Assembly: GCF_042920265.1 (NCBI RefSeq)
Contig: NZ_JBDQZI010000010.1
Location: 93,876 to 157,875, forward strand
DNA from: Lysinibacillus_B sp042920265
Lineage (GTDB): Bacteria > Bacillota > Bacilli > Bacillales_A > Planococcaceae
Length of the DNA stretch: 64,000 nucleotides
Direction: 5' to 3'
A program made the translations under genes and the position numbers. Under the pieces are notes generated by a model. That model was not told the DNA's origin. It saw nothing but the letters and a program-made list of their open reading frames with translations, and made no database searches. Shown piece after piece: positions 17,818-26,555 of this stretch (position 1 is the first letter of the stretch; each line of letters opens with the position of its first letter).

Positions 17818-19173
17818 TTAAAATAATATCATCGCAACCGGTGTCACTAAAATTAATGTTAGCACAACACGTACAAACCAAGTGAATATTAAATGTGGAA
17901 TACTAACTTTGATTTCTGTTGATAAAATACATGGAATCATCGCTGAGAAGAATAAAATAGCCGATACTGAAACGACCGCTACAACAAAGCGTGTAAATTC
18001 CATCGAACCAGCTGCAATTAGTGCTGGTAAGAAAATTTCAGAAACTGATAATGCCGCTGCCTTTGCCGTTAACATAGGCTCTGGCATTTGCAACGCCCAC
18101 GTAAACGGATAGAAGATTAATCCAATCACATCGAATACAGGTGTATAAAGCGCAAGTAGCATCCCAAGTAAACCAACGGACATAATGGTCGGTAAAATAT
18201 TCATGACCATACGTAAACCATCACGTAAGTTAATCCAAATATTTTGCGGCAATGCTGGTGTTGTATTGACTACTTCCATTGCTTCAGCCCACGCATGTTT
18301 AAAACGTTCTTTTTTAATCATTTTTTCTGGTTGTGGTGTAGCACCTGGTGCACACTCATTGGGAATTCTACTAATCGGTGGAATACGTGTTGTAATAGCT
18401 GTTACAGTAAATGTAATGATTAAAGACACCCAAAAATAAGTTAACCACATATCCATTAATTCTAATGTTTTAGCAATAACAACCATGAACGTAACAGATA
18501 CTGTTGAGAAACCAGTTACAATAATAGCTGCTTCACGCTTCGTATATTTCCCCTCTAAATAAATACGATTTGTGATTAAAATACCAAGTGAGTAGCTTCC
18601 TACGAATGATGCTACAGCATCAATGGCCGAACGTCCTGGTGTTTTAAATAACGGACGCATAATTGGTTGCATAAATACCCCGATAAATTCTAATAAACCG
18701 TACCCTACTAAGAAGGCTAAAAATACCCCTCCAATTGGGACAAGTAATGATACCGGTTTAATTAACTTTTCATATAAATATGGTCCTAAATCTGGCTCAA
18801 ATAACCAAGCAGGTCCAAAACCGAAAACTAACATTATCCCAGCAACAGCACCAATTACTTTGAACACTGATAAGATCATATCTGTCATTGATTTGTTCCA
18901 GGTTTTTTCATAAAACGGTAAAGCTGCTCCTAATAACAAAATAATAAGCGCAAAATACGTTACAAATGTCGGCACTGAATTACGAATATACGTCACAATA
19001 TGGTCTAATAAGATAGATGATACTCCATTAATTTCAAATGGAATAAAGAATGCTAATATCCCTATTAAGCTAAACCCCAAAAACTTAAATATGCCGAGTG
19101 ATGTCGTTTTTACTTCCGGTACTTTCGAATCTGAAATTGATTCAAAGTGTTCCTCCCTTGTTACATTCGTCAT
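17818..19173 (-). CDS. YjiH-family membrane protein (nucleoside-recognition/Gate domain)
   Basis: 451 residues with about 10-11 hydrophobic segments. FVGSYSLGILITNRIYLEGKYT with the following TGFSTVSVTFM is the Gate/nucleoside-recognition core, here near residues 185-235. YjiH proteins are putative solute transporters or channels of unknown substrate. It is transcribed divergently from the CoA-transferase/urocanase-like operon and shares its 260-base regulatory region, so the likely job is transport of that operon's substrate or product; this is inference from position. Confidence 0.75.
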   Translation of the reverse strand: MTNVTREEHFESISDSKVPEVKTTSLGIFKFLGFSLIGILAFFIPFEINGVSSILLDHIVTYIRNSVPTFVTYFALIILLLGAALPFYEKTWNKSMTDMILSVFKVIGAVAGIMLVFGFGPAWLFEPDLGPYLYEKLIKPVSLLVPIGGVFLAFLVGYGLLEFIGVFMQPIMRPLFKTPGRSAIDAVASFVGSYSLGILITNRIYLEGKYTKREAAIIVTGFSTVSVTFMVVIAKTLELMDMWLTYFWVSLIITFTVTAITTRIPPISRIPNECAPGATPQPEKMIKKERFKHAWAEAMEVVNTTPALPQNIWINLRDGLRMVMNILPTIMSVGLLGMLLALYTPVFDVIGLIFYPFTWALQMPEPMLTAKAAALSVSEIFLPALIAAGSMEFTRFVVAVVSVSAILFFSAMIPCILSTEIKVSIPHLIFTWFVRVVLTLILVTPVAMILF

Positions 19174-19270
19174 AATACTCCCCCTTTGCTAAATCATTCC
19201 CCTTGTGTAAAAAATAGATGAAAACAACTCTATTTTTAGAAAATTTTAATAATAGTTTATTTTCCATACA

Positions 19271-19334
19271 AGTGGACATTTTATCGAAAAAACTCACTTT
19301 TGTAAGTTTTAATCCCCTTTGTGCACATTTTATC
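19271..19334 (+). promoter_or_regulatory. Direct repeats GTGSACATTTTATC, candidate activator sites
   Basis: GTGGACATTTTATC at 19271-19284 and GTGCACATTTTATC at 19321-19334 differ by one base and start exactly 50 bases apart, in the divergent region before the CoA-transferase gene. Paired direct repeats are the usual target of AraC-type activators, and such a regulator is the last gene of the operon. I did not find the box upstream of hutU. Confidence 0.5.
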
Positions 19335-19439
19335 TCATTTAATCTTTAAAAAATCCACAAATACATATTTTTTTTACGCTAGTAACAAATATTTCTATAT
19401 ATGACAATAAAGAAAATCATCAAAGGGGGCATATCAAAC

Positions 19440-20588
19440 ATGGCAAAAGCACTTGAGGGGATTACTATTCTAGATTTTAGCAGGGTACTTGCAGGACCAT
19501 ATTGTACAATGCTTTTAGCAGATTTGGGTGCAGAAGTAATTAAAGTGGAGTTACCTGGCTTCGGGGATGATACACGCCATTTTGGTCCGTATGTAAATGG
19601 CGAAAGTGCTTATTTTGCTCTTGTGAATCGAGGGAAAAAAAGTATCGAACTGGATCTAAAAAACCCTGAACATATTGACTTAATTAAAGAAATGGTTCGT
19701 GATGTAGATGTCGTTGTTGAAAATTTCCGTCCTGGTGTTATCCAAAAACTCGGACTAGATTACGAAACTTTAAAAGCAATCAATCCCGGTCTTGTTTATA
19801 CGTCTATTTCTGGATTCGGACAAAATACATCATTGTCACACCGCCCTGCTTATGATTTAGTCGCACAGGCGATTGGTGGTATGGCAAGTATTACAGGTTA
19901 TCCTGATTCACCCCCAACACGTACAGGAAACTCACTAGGAGATATGAGTGCTGCTTTATATGCGGCTTACGGTACAATGGTCGCCCTATTCCATAAACAA
20001 CGTACAGGTGTCGGACAGTTTGTTGATATTTCGATGGTGGATAGTATTTTTGCCATGCTTGAAACAAATGTACTTCGCTACACAATTAACAAGGAAGTGC
20101 CAGAACGTATCGGTAGTCGCCATCCAATTAGTACACCATTTGATATTTTTAAAACAAAAGAAGGTTATTTAGTTATTGCTATTGCCAATAATCGTCTATT
20201 TGAAAAATTTTGTGAAGCGATTCAAATGCCAGAACTTTCAAAAGATGAACGTTTTATAACAGATGAACTACGCACAGAAAACGAAACACAATTAAAAGAA
20301 ATTATTGAATCATGGCTAGCTAACTATAGCTCCATTGAGGCAGAGCAAATTTTAGAACAATCTGGTATCCCTGCTTCACGTATTAATACGATTAAAGATA
20401 TTGCAGAAGACCCTTTAATCGCTGAGCGCGATATGCTCATTGATGTAGAACATCCAATCGCTGGCACAATGCGTATTACTGGGAACCCAGTAAAACTATC
20501 TGAAACACCTGCTCAGATTAACAAAACAATCCCTGTCTTAGGCGTAAACAACGAAGAAATTTTCTCAAAATACAAAAAACTAGTATAA
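19440..20588 (+). CDS. Class III (CaiB/BaiF) CoA-transferase
   Basis: 382 residues from ATG 19440, preceded by AAAGGGGG; the in-frame start at 19401 lacks a ribosome site. Family marks: ILDFSRVLAGPYCTMLLADLGAEV at the N-terminus, VENFRPGV near 93-100, SGFGQ at 124-128 and the catalytic aspartate D168 in GNSLGDMSAAL. These enzymes move CoA between carboxylic acids through an aspartyl-CoA thioester. As first gene of the operon with an acyl-CoA dehydrogenase and two urocanase homologues, it probably activates an imidazole-type acid; CaiB (carnitine) and CaiA provide a precedent for pairing a CoA-transferase with an acyl-CoA dehydrogenase. Confidence 0.9.
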   Translation: MAKALEGITILDFSRVLAGPYCTMLLADLGAEVIKVELPGFGDDTRHFGPYVNGESAYFALVNRGKKSIELDLKNPEHIDLIKEMVRDVDVVVENFRPGVIQKLGLDYETLKAINPGLVYTSISGFGQNTSLSHRPAYDLVAQAIGGMASITGYPDSPPTRTGNSLGDMSAALYAAYGTMVALFHKQRTGVGQFVDISMVDSIFAMLETNVLRYTINKEVPERIGSRHPISTPFDIFKTKEGYLVIAIANNRLFEKFCEAIQMPELSKDERFITDELRTENETQLKEIIESWLANYSSIEAEQILEQSGIPASRINTIKDIAEDPLIAERDMLIDVEHPIAGTMRITGNPVKLSETPAQINKTIPVLGVNNEEIFSKYKKLV

Positions 20589-20607
20589 TGAAAAGGTGGA
20601 ATAGACT

Positions 20608-21747
20608 ATGAACTTTAATTACACAGATGAACAACTTGAAATCCGCAAAATGGTAAGAGCTTTCAGCAATGAAGTATTACAAGAAAAAGCAGAGGAATTA
20701 GATCGCGAAAACCGCTTCCCGACTGAAACCATTCCAATGCTTGCTGAAATGGGTTTAATGGGGATCGCCTACCCTGAAGTGTACGGTGGTGTAGGTGCAG
20801 ACTCTATTACAGAAGCTATCGCTGTTGAAGAAATCACAGCAGCCTGCGCAGCAACAGGCTCTATTTTAACAGCGCACTATTTAGGGATTGATGGCTTGTT
20901 TTTAGCTGCAAGTGAAGAACAAAAGAAAAAATATTTAACACCAGGCTGTACAGGTGAAAAGTTATTTGCATTTGGTTTAACAGAACCAAGCGGTGGTACA
21001 GATGTTGGTGCCATGCGTACAACAGCAAAATTAGATGGTGACCACTATGTACTAAACGGCCAAAAGGTGTTCATCACAAATGGGGCTTATGCAGATATTA
21101 TTGTTGTCTATGCCAAAACAGACACAGCCGCAGGAACGAAAGGCATTAGTGCATTTATTGTAGAAAAAGGCACAGAAGGATTAATTTACGGTGCTGGCGA
21201 TGATAAAATGGGAATTCGCGGTGCCCGCACGGACGAGATCATTTTCGAAAACTGCCGCATTCCAAAAGAAAATTTAGTTGGGCAAGAAGGAGACGGCTTC
21301 AAAATTGCGATGCAAGTTGTTGACCGTGGACGTATCGGTATTGCTGCAATGGCAGTCGGTTTAGCACAAAGAGCGCTTGATGAAGCTGTAAAATATTCCA
21401 AAGAGCGTATCGCCTTCAACAATGAAATTTCAAAATATCAAGGGATCCAGTGGATGCTTGCTGAGATGGAAACAGATATACAAGTAGGACGTATTTATAC
21501 ATACTACACAGCAAGCTTAAAGGATCAGGAAGGCTATCGTATTTCAAAAGAAGCTGCTATATCAAAGCTCTTCACATCAGAAGCATCCAATCGAGTCGTT
21601 AATAAGGCTGTACAAATTCACGGTGGTTATGGCTACATGAAAGAATACCCGGTTGAGCGTTTATACCGTGACCAACGTATTCTTGAAATTTTCGAAGGTA
21701 CATCACAAGTACAGAAAATGGTTATTTCAGGCCATTTATTAAAATAA
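20608..21747 (+). CDS. Acyl-CoA dehydrogenase
   Basis: 379 residues, flavoenzyme of the short-chain acyl-CoA dehydrogenase build. FAFGLTEPSGGTDVGAM and FITNGAYADI are the FAD-binding signatures; the catalytic base is the glutamate near 363 in LEIFEGTSQVQ, positioned as in butyryl-CoA dehydrogenase. It introduces or reduces an alpha,beta double bond in a CoA thioester. It begins 19 bases after the CoA-transferase stop and is followed 19 bases later by the first urocanase homologue, so the substrate is probably an arylpropionyl-CoA-type compound such as imidazolepropionyl-CoA (inference). Confidence 0.9.
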   Translation: MNFNYTDEQLEIRKMVRAFSNEVLQEKAEELDRENRFPTETIPMLAEMGLMGIAYPEVYGGVGADSITEAIAVEEITAACAATGSILTAHYLGIDGLFLAASEEQKKKYLTPGCTGEKLFAFGLTEPSGGTDVGAMRTTAKLDGDHYVLNGQKVFITNGAYADIIVVYAKTDTAAGTKGISAFIVEKGTEGLIYGAGDDKMGIRGARTDEIIFENCRIPKENLVGQEGDGFKIAMQVVDRGRIGIAAMAVGLAQRALDEAVKYSKERIAFNNEISKYQGIQWMLAEMETDIQVGRIYTYYTASLKDQEGYRISKEAAISKLFTSEASNRVVNKAVQIHGGYGYMKEYPVERLYRDQRILEIFEGTSQVQKMVISGHLLK

Positions 21748-21766
21748 ATTAAATTGGGGGATTTTT

Positions 21767-23257
21767 ATGGTGCAACGCGAAAAGTTTGAACGGGACGAAT
21801 GGATTCAACAAACACTTTACGAGCTGCTCACACACTATAAAAATACCCCTTTTTTGTGTGAACAGCTGCTTAGACAAACGAATTATAGCGATACTTTACA
21901 AAGCATGACACAACTAAAAAGCGATGAAACTGCGATTATTCAATCTGGAAAACCAATTGGTAAATTTCACACAAATCATCATGCACCACGGTTAATTACA
22001 GTGAATAATATGCTAGTACCCAACTGGACAACTCTCGATATATTTGACCAGTTACAACAAAAAAATCTTGTGCTCGAACACGAAAGCTATGTAGCACATC
22101 TTACATACTTTAGCCACTATTCGGTGCTCTATACAACGTATTTAATGATGAAAGAGATGCTCTTTCAAAAAAACATTATAAGAGCATTTGGCAATGAGTG
22201 GATTTTAAGCTCTGGACTCGGTGTTTTAAGTAGCGCAACCGTTGATGCCGCATTTTTATTGCAAACACCTATTTTAATTGTTGCCCGAAATGAGCTACGT
22301 GCCAAACAATTACTCGCAAAAGGTTCCATTCACCATATTGTATATGATGCAGAAATGGCACTTCATCATATTCAACAAGCTCTTACATCAAAACAATATA
22401 TCGCTGTTGTATTGATTGGTGACGTAACAGAACAATATGAACAGCTAGCAAACCGTGGTGCACGTCCTACACTACTCATTGACCAAACACCGCTTAACCG
22501 CCAGTCTTTCTATACTAACGTGACAGATGAACAAATCCAAAAGATGATGCAGGCTATTCTGCAATTTATACAAAGAGAGACAACCGTAATGGATTTTGGC
22601 AATGGTCTTAGCCAATTAATAAAAGCGTATACAAATCAAAAAATCGAAACGACTATGCAACATTTTTTACGACCTCTTTTGCTTGAAGGAAAAGAACATA
22701 TTCACTTCATGTATTTATCCGATGATAAGCAAGAAATTGCATACATTCATAAAGTACTCAATGAACAAATAGAACAAGCATCATTAAAGCACTGGCTACA
22801 GATTTCTCAGCAACACTGTCAGCACGAGCAATTTTATATACGTGATCTTTGGCTATCAGAAAAAGAAACAATTGCTGTTGCTATAGTATTAAATCAATTA
22901 ATAGAAGAACAACATTTATCCGCTCCTCTCGTCATGTCAAAAGGACTATATAATACATCGACTGCTGTTGCACCTAAATTTGAAACTGAAAATTTAAAAG
23001 ATAATAGTGACACAATTGCTGATTGGCTATTTTTACAAGCATTACTTAGCACAAGTAGCGGTGCTAGCTGGATAACGATTGCACAGCATACCCCTACTAT
23101 GCCAAGTATTCATACATTATCTTCCCTCGTATTAGATGGGCAAATTGAAACCGAAAAAAGAATTCATCGTTTCTTCCACAATCAAGCACGTTTCACATTG
23201 TTACGACATGCCTATGCAGGCTATTCAAAATCTGTGGCACAAGTAACAACAGATTAG
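21767..23257 (+). CDS. Degenerate urocanase homologue (subunit A), probably non-catalytic
   Basis: 496 residues, ATG after TTGGGGGA. Along its whole length it can be aligned by eye with HutU: QSGKPIGKFHTN, SSGLGVLSSA in place of the GGMGGMSGAQP NAD loop, LIDQTPLN for VTDQTSAHD, LRPLLLEGK, and ADWLFLQALLSTSSGASW near the end. Key residues are gone: the active-site Cys (RICW in HutU) is Leu361, GRDHLDSGS has become SKGLYNTST, and HHGGGVG has become AQHTPTM. The N-terminal YGGIGKA motif is also missing. It therefore looks like a pseudoenzyme partner of the next gene, eleven bases downstream. I know no described family of this type. Confidence 0.75.
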   Translation: MVQREKFERDEWIQQTLYELLTHYKNTPFLCEQLLRQTNYSDTLQSMTQLKSDETAIIQSGKPIGKFHTNHHAPRLITVNNMLVPNWTTLDIFDQLQQKNLVLEHESYVAHLTYFSHYSVLYTTYLMMKEMLFQKNIIRAFGNEWILSSGLGVLSSATVDAAFLLQTPILIVARNELRAKQLLAKGSIHHIVYDAEMALHHIQQALTSKQYIAVVLIGDVTEQYEQLANRGARPTLLIDQTPLNRQSFYTNVTDEQIQKMMQAILQFIQRETTVMDFGNGLSQLIKAYTNQKIETTMQHFLRPLLLEGKEHIHFMYLSDDKQEIAYIHKVLNEQIEQASLKHWLQISQQHCQHEQFYIRDLWLSEKETIAVAIVLNQLIEEQHLSAPLVMSKGLYNTSTAVAPKFETENLKDNSDTIADWLFLQALLSTSSGASWITIAQHTPTMPSIHTLSSLVLDGQIETEKRIHRFFHNQARFTLLRHAYAGYSKSVAQVTTD

Positions 23258-23268
23258 GAGGTGAAGTT

Positions 23269-24906
23269 ATGGAAACCATTCGCGTACCTATTGGACAAGA
23301 GCGGCAATGCCAAAATGATGAAATCGAAGGTCTTTATCGGATGTTTTTAAACTGTTTAGATCCACGTGTTGCAGAAAATAGCCCTGAATTTATCGTTTAC
23401 GGTGGAATGGGCAAAGCAACAAAAAATAACGAAACATTTCAAGAAACACTACATTATTTAAAAACTTTACAGCCTGATGAAACATTGCTGATTCAATCCG
23501 GGCAGCCCGTAGCGATTATGCAAACATTTGAAAGTGCTCCGCGCGTGCTCATTACAGCTGCTATGCTTGCTCCGGATACTGCAAATATGCAACACTTTAA
23601 TTATTTATGTGATAAAGACTTAACGATGTATGGACAAGCTACAGCAGCATCATGGTCATATATTGGTGTACAAGGTATTTTGCAAACAACCTTTGAGACA
23701 TTTCATGAAATCGGGGCACGTTATTTCCAACATTCACTTGCTGGTAAAATTGTTTTAAGCTCTGGACTCGGTGGCATGGGGAGCGCGCAACCTATTTCTG
23801 TTACGATGAATGGCGGGGTTTCAATTATTGTCGAAATAGATGAAAACAAAATTAACCGCGGCTTATTAAATAACTACTGTGATGTAAAGGTGGATAATTT
23901 AAAAGAAGCAATCACCTTAGCAAAAGAAGCTGCTCATCAAAAAATGCCTTATGCCATTGCCCTAGTTGGCAATGCCATTGATGTCTATAAAGAATGCTTG
24001 GACTTAGGTTTTGTTCCTAATATTGTCACAGATCAAACAGCAACCCATGATTTATTAAATGGGTTGATTCCACAAGGCTTGTCATTTGAGCAAGCTACGT
24101 ATTTGCGAACAAAAAAACCAAAAGAGTACCTCAAGTTCGCTAAACGCTCCGTTGTTGAACAAGTCAAATCAATGTTGCAATTTCAAGAAAAAGGTGCAAT
24201 TGTTTTTGACTATGGAAATAATATTCGAGCAGAAGCTTTTAGTAATGGGTTGATGGAAGCCTTTTCTTTTCCAGTTTTCACAAAAGAATATATTCGACCA
24301 TTTTATTTTGAAGGGCGTGGTCCTTGCCGTTGGATTGCTTTATCAGGCAACCCCAATGATATTTATATTATTGATAATATTTTGCTTAATCGATTCTCAA
24401 ACAACGATCGGTTAACGCGTTGGATTCAATATGCCCAAGAAAAGCTCAGTTTTCATGGTTTACCTGCTCGAACTTGTTGGTTAAACTACGAGGAACGTAT
24501 TTTAGTAGGAGAAATTTTACATGAGCTCGTCAAAAATAAAATTTTATCAGGACCTATTGTGATGACACGGGACCATTCTGAAGGAAGTACAATTGCTGCT
24601 CCTCACCGTGAAACAGAAAGCATGCTAGATGGCAGTGATATGATAGCTGATTGGCCGATTTTAACAGCCTTATTAAATACAAGCTGTGGTGCCTCTTTAG
24701 TTTCGATACAACACGGTGCTGGTGTCGGAATTGGCAAATCTATTCATACAGGAATGTCTATTGTCGTAGATGGTACAGAAAATTCCCATCAAAAACTTAC
24801 AAAAGTTCTTGAAATTGACCCTGCCATGAATATTATTCGTCATGCAGATGCTCAGTATGAAAAAGCACAGCAAATGCTTGAAAAGCTAAAAAAATACAAA
24901 TTTTAA
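23269..24906 (+). CDS. Urocanase homologue (subunit B), catalytic residues mostly kept
   Basis: 545 residues, near HutU length, start ATG after TAGGAGGTG. It keeps YGGMGKA (44-50), the NAD loop SGLGGMGSAQP (165-175), VTDQT (253-257), DYGNNIRA, YIRPF and the active-site Cys403 in ARTCW. It differs from hutU in this window at substrate-side positions: WLGYGDRHR is WLNYEERIL, GRDHLDSGS is TRDHSEGS, and HHGGGVG is QHGAGVG. I infer an NAD-dependent hydratase acting on something related to urocanate, possibly as a heterodimer with subunit A, since urocanase itself is a dimer. A duplicate true urocanase is less likely given these changes. Confidence 0.8.
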   Translation: METIRVPIGQERQCQNDEIEGLYRMFLNCLDPRVAENSPEFIVYGGMGKATKNNETFQETLHYLKTLQPDETLLIQSGQPVAIMQTFESAPRVLITAAMLAPDTANMQHFNYLCDKDLTMYGQATAASWSYIGVQGILQTTFETFHEIGARYFQHSLAGKIVLSSGLGGMGSAQPISVTMNGGVSIIVEIDENKINRGLLNNYCDVKVDNLKEAITLAKEAAHQKMPYAIALVGNAIDVYKECLDLGFVPNIVTDQTATHDLLNGLIPQGLSFEQATYLRTKKPKEYLKFAKRSVVEQVKSMLQFQEKGAIVFDYGNNIRAEAFSNGLMEAFSFPVFTKEYIRPFYFEGRGPCRWIALSGNPNDIYIIDNILLNRFSNNDRLTRWIQYAQEKLSFHGLPARTCWLNYEERILVGEILHELVKNKILSGPIVMTRDHSEGSTIAAPHRETESMLDGSDMIADWPILTALLNTSCGASLVSIQHGAGVGIGKSIHTGMSIVVDGTENSHQKLTKVLEIDPAMNIIRHADAQYEKAQQMLEKLKKYKF

Positions 24907-24924
24907 TATGTGTGAGGTGGTTTA

Positions 24925-26502
24925 ATGGTCAAGCAGATTATTGTCGTCGCAAATGCAGATGTACGAAAAGATATTCATTTCCCAAATCTTTGCTACATTC
25001 GACAAGAGTATATCACCTTTGATGATTTTTTTTCCACTTCATCCAGAGAAAGTATCTTTATCATAGACATGCGCGATATGGATGACCCGCTATTTTCTCT
25101 ACCCGCTCAAGATAATATATATATCGCGTTTGATGATGTGATTTCTTTAACAAAATATCGGCAATTTATGCACCTTGGCTTTCGTGAGGCTTTTGAAATG
25201 CACGAAATGTCACTACTGCACCAATATATTGAAACAATTGTGCATGATTCTTTCCAAGCGTTAAATAAACCATCTATTCGTTTAGATGAACAACATATCG
25301 CCTATATGAAATTTAGCCTGGCATATGATCTCATATACGGTAATATCAAAAACATTAAGAGTATTTGGGATCGTTATAGTTTAACGGGGAGTATACAACT
25401 TCCTAATATTGTACTCCTTGTACATATTGATGATTTCGCTAAAATGGTCGAACGTAAAAGTGAACAATGGGAATACACCATTCGTAAACATGTAATGGAT
25501 ACTATTGATCAATTTTTTACAGAACAAAAATTAGAAACTATTACCGTCACAACAGGGGCAGATAAAATTGCTATTTTATACTCCGCCAATGTACAAGCAT
25601 ACGAATACGAATACTTTGTTGAAATGAAGGAACTTGCAACAAAGCTACGTCAATATGTTTTTGATCAAACACAGTATTCCTTAACGATTGGTATTAGTAA
25701 TTATTATAGTGATGTACGCAACTTACATATGGCCTATGAAGAAGCCTTTTTAGCCCAAGAACAAAAATTTTACGAAGGGAAACAAAGTATCGTCCATATT
25801 AGCGAGATTCAACAAACTTATAGTACTTCCAAGTTAATTTTTGACTTAGATGTCTCCATTCTTTGCAATAAATTAATTATTGGTGATATAGAAGGCATTC
25901 AAGATGAGTACAGCATACTCGAAAAAAAGCTATTTACGAAATCCACTATACAACCAAATTTATTTAAGATTGTTATTTCTAATATTGTAGTGACCCTATG
26001 TCGTGCCACGATGGAAGGCGGTGTGGATTCTTTAGAAATAATCAAGCTATACAATGAAATCGAAAAAGAATTACCAAAGCTCGAAAATATTGCTGAAATT
26101 CAACAATGGATGAGGCATATCATTCACTTTTTAATACAAGCGCTCTCGAAAGCGCATAGCTCTAAAACATCCGGTTCGATCAATCGTGCCATTCAATTTA
26201 TCGAAAAAAACTATTGCCATGGCATTACGTTAGAAGAAGTAGCTGAAACCGTCCAACTAACGCCGAACTATTTTAGCAACGCATTTAAAAAAGTAACGAA
26301 GCAGTCTTTTATCGAGTATATTACCAATTTACGCATTCAGCGCGCTAAAGAGCTACTACTTAAATTGAGTCTATCTATTTCCGACATTAGCAATCAAATC
26401 GGATACTATGATTCTCGTTATTTTAGTCGTGTATTTAAAAATATAGTTGGCAAAACCCCTTCTCAGTACCGCAATATGATGCTAAAAAATGAAAAAGTAT
26501 AA
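24925..26502 (+). CDS. AraC-family regulator with receiver-like N-terminus (1)
   Basis: 525 residues, ATG after GTGAGGTGG. The last ~100 residues are an AraC/XylS double helix-turn-helix (INRAIQFIEKNYCHGITLEEVAE ... FIEYITNLRIQRAKELL ... IGYYDSRYFSRVFK ... TPSQYR). The first ~110 residues look like a worn receiver domain with IFIIDMRD at the phospho-acceptor strand; the middle is a long alpha/beta region of unclear kind. It is the last gene of the CoA-transferase/urocanase-like operon, so it most likely regulates it, and no histidine kinase is nearby. Convergent with a regulator of the same design. Confidence 0.85.
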   Translation: MVKQIIVVANADVRKDIHFPNLCYIRQEYITFDDFFSTSSRESIFIIDMRDMDDPLFSLPAQDNIYIAFDDVISLTKYRQFMHLGFREAFEMHEMSLLHQYIETIVHDSFQALNKPSIRLDEQHIAYMKFSLAYDLIYGNIKNIKSIWDRYSLTGSIQLPNIVLLVHIDDFAKMVERKSEQWEYTIRKHVMDTIDQFFTEQKLETITVTTGADKIAILYSANVQAYEYEYFVEMKELATKLRQYVFDQTQYSLTIGISNYYSDVRNLHMAYEEAFLAQEQKFYEGKQSIVHISEIQQTYSTSKLIFDLDVSILCNKLIIGDIEGIQDEYSILEKKLFTKSTIQPNLFKIVISNIVVTLCRATMEGGVDSLEIIKLYNEIEKELPKLENIAEIQQWMRHIIHFLIQALSKAHSSKTSGSINRAIQFIEKNYCHGITLEEVAETVQLTPNYFSNAFKKVTKQSFIEYITNLRIQRAKELLLKLSLSISDISNQIGYYDSRYFSRVFKNIVGKTPSQYRNMMLKNEKV

Positions 26503-26506
26503 CAAA

Positions 26507-26549
26507 AAGCACGCACATTAGTAAACTTCTACCGATGTGCGTGCTTCTT
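26507..26549. terminator. Bidirectional terminator between the two AraC-type genes
   Basis: AAGCACGCACAT and ATGTGCGTGCTT form a 12-base stem between convergent genes, with A-rich and T-rich flanks. Confidence 0.88.
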
Positions 26550-26555
26550 TATAAA

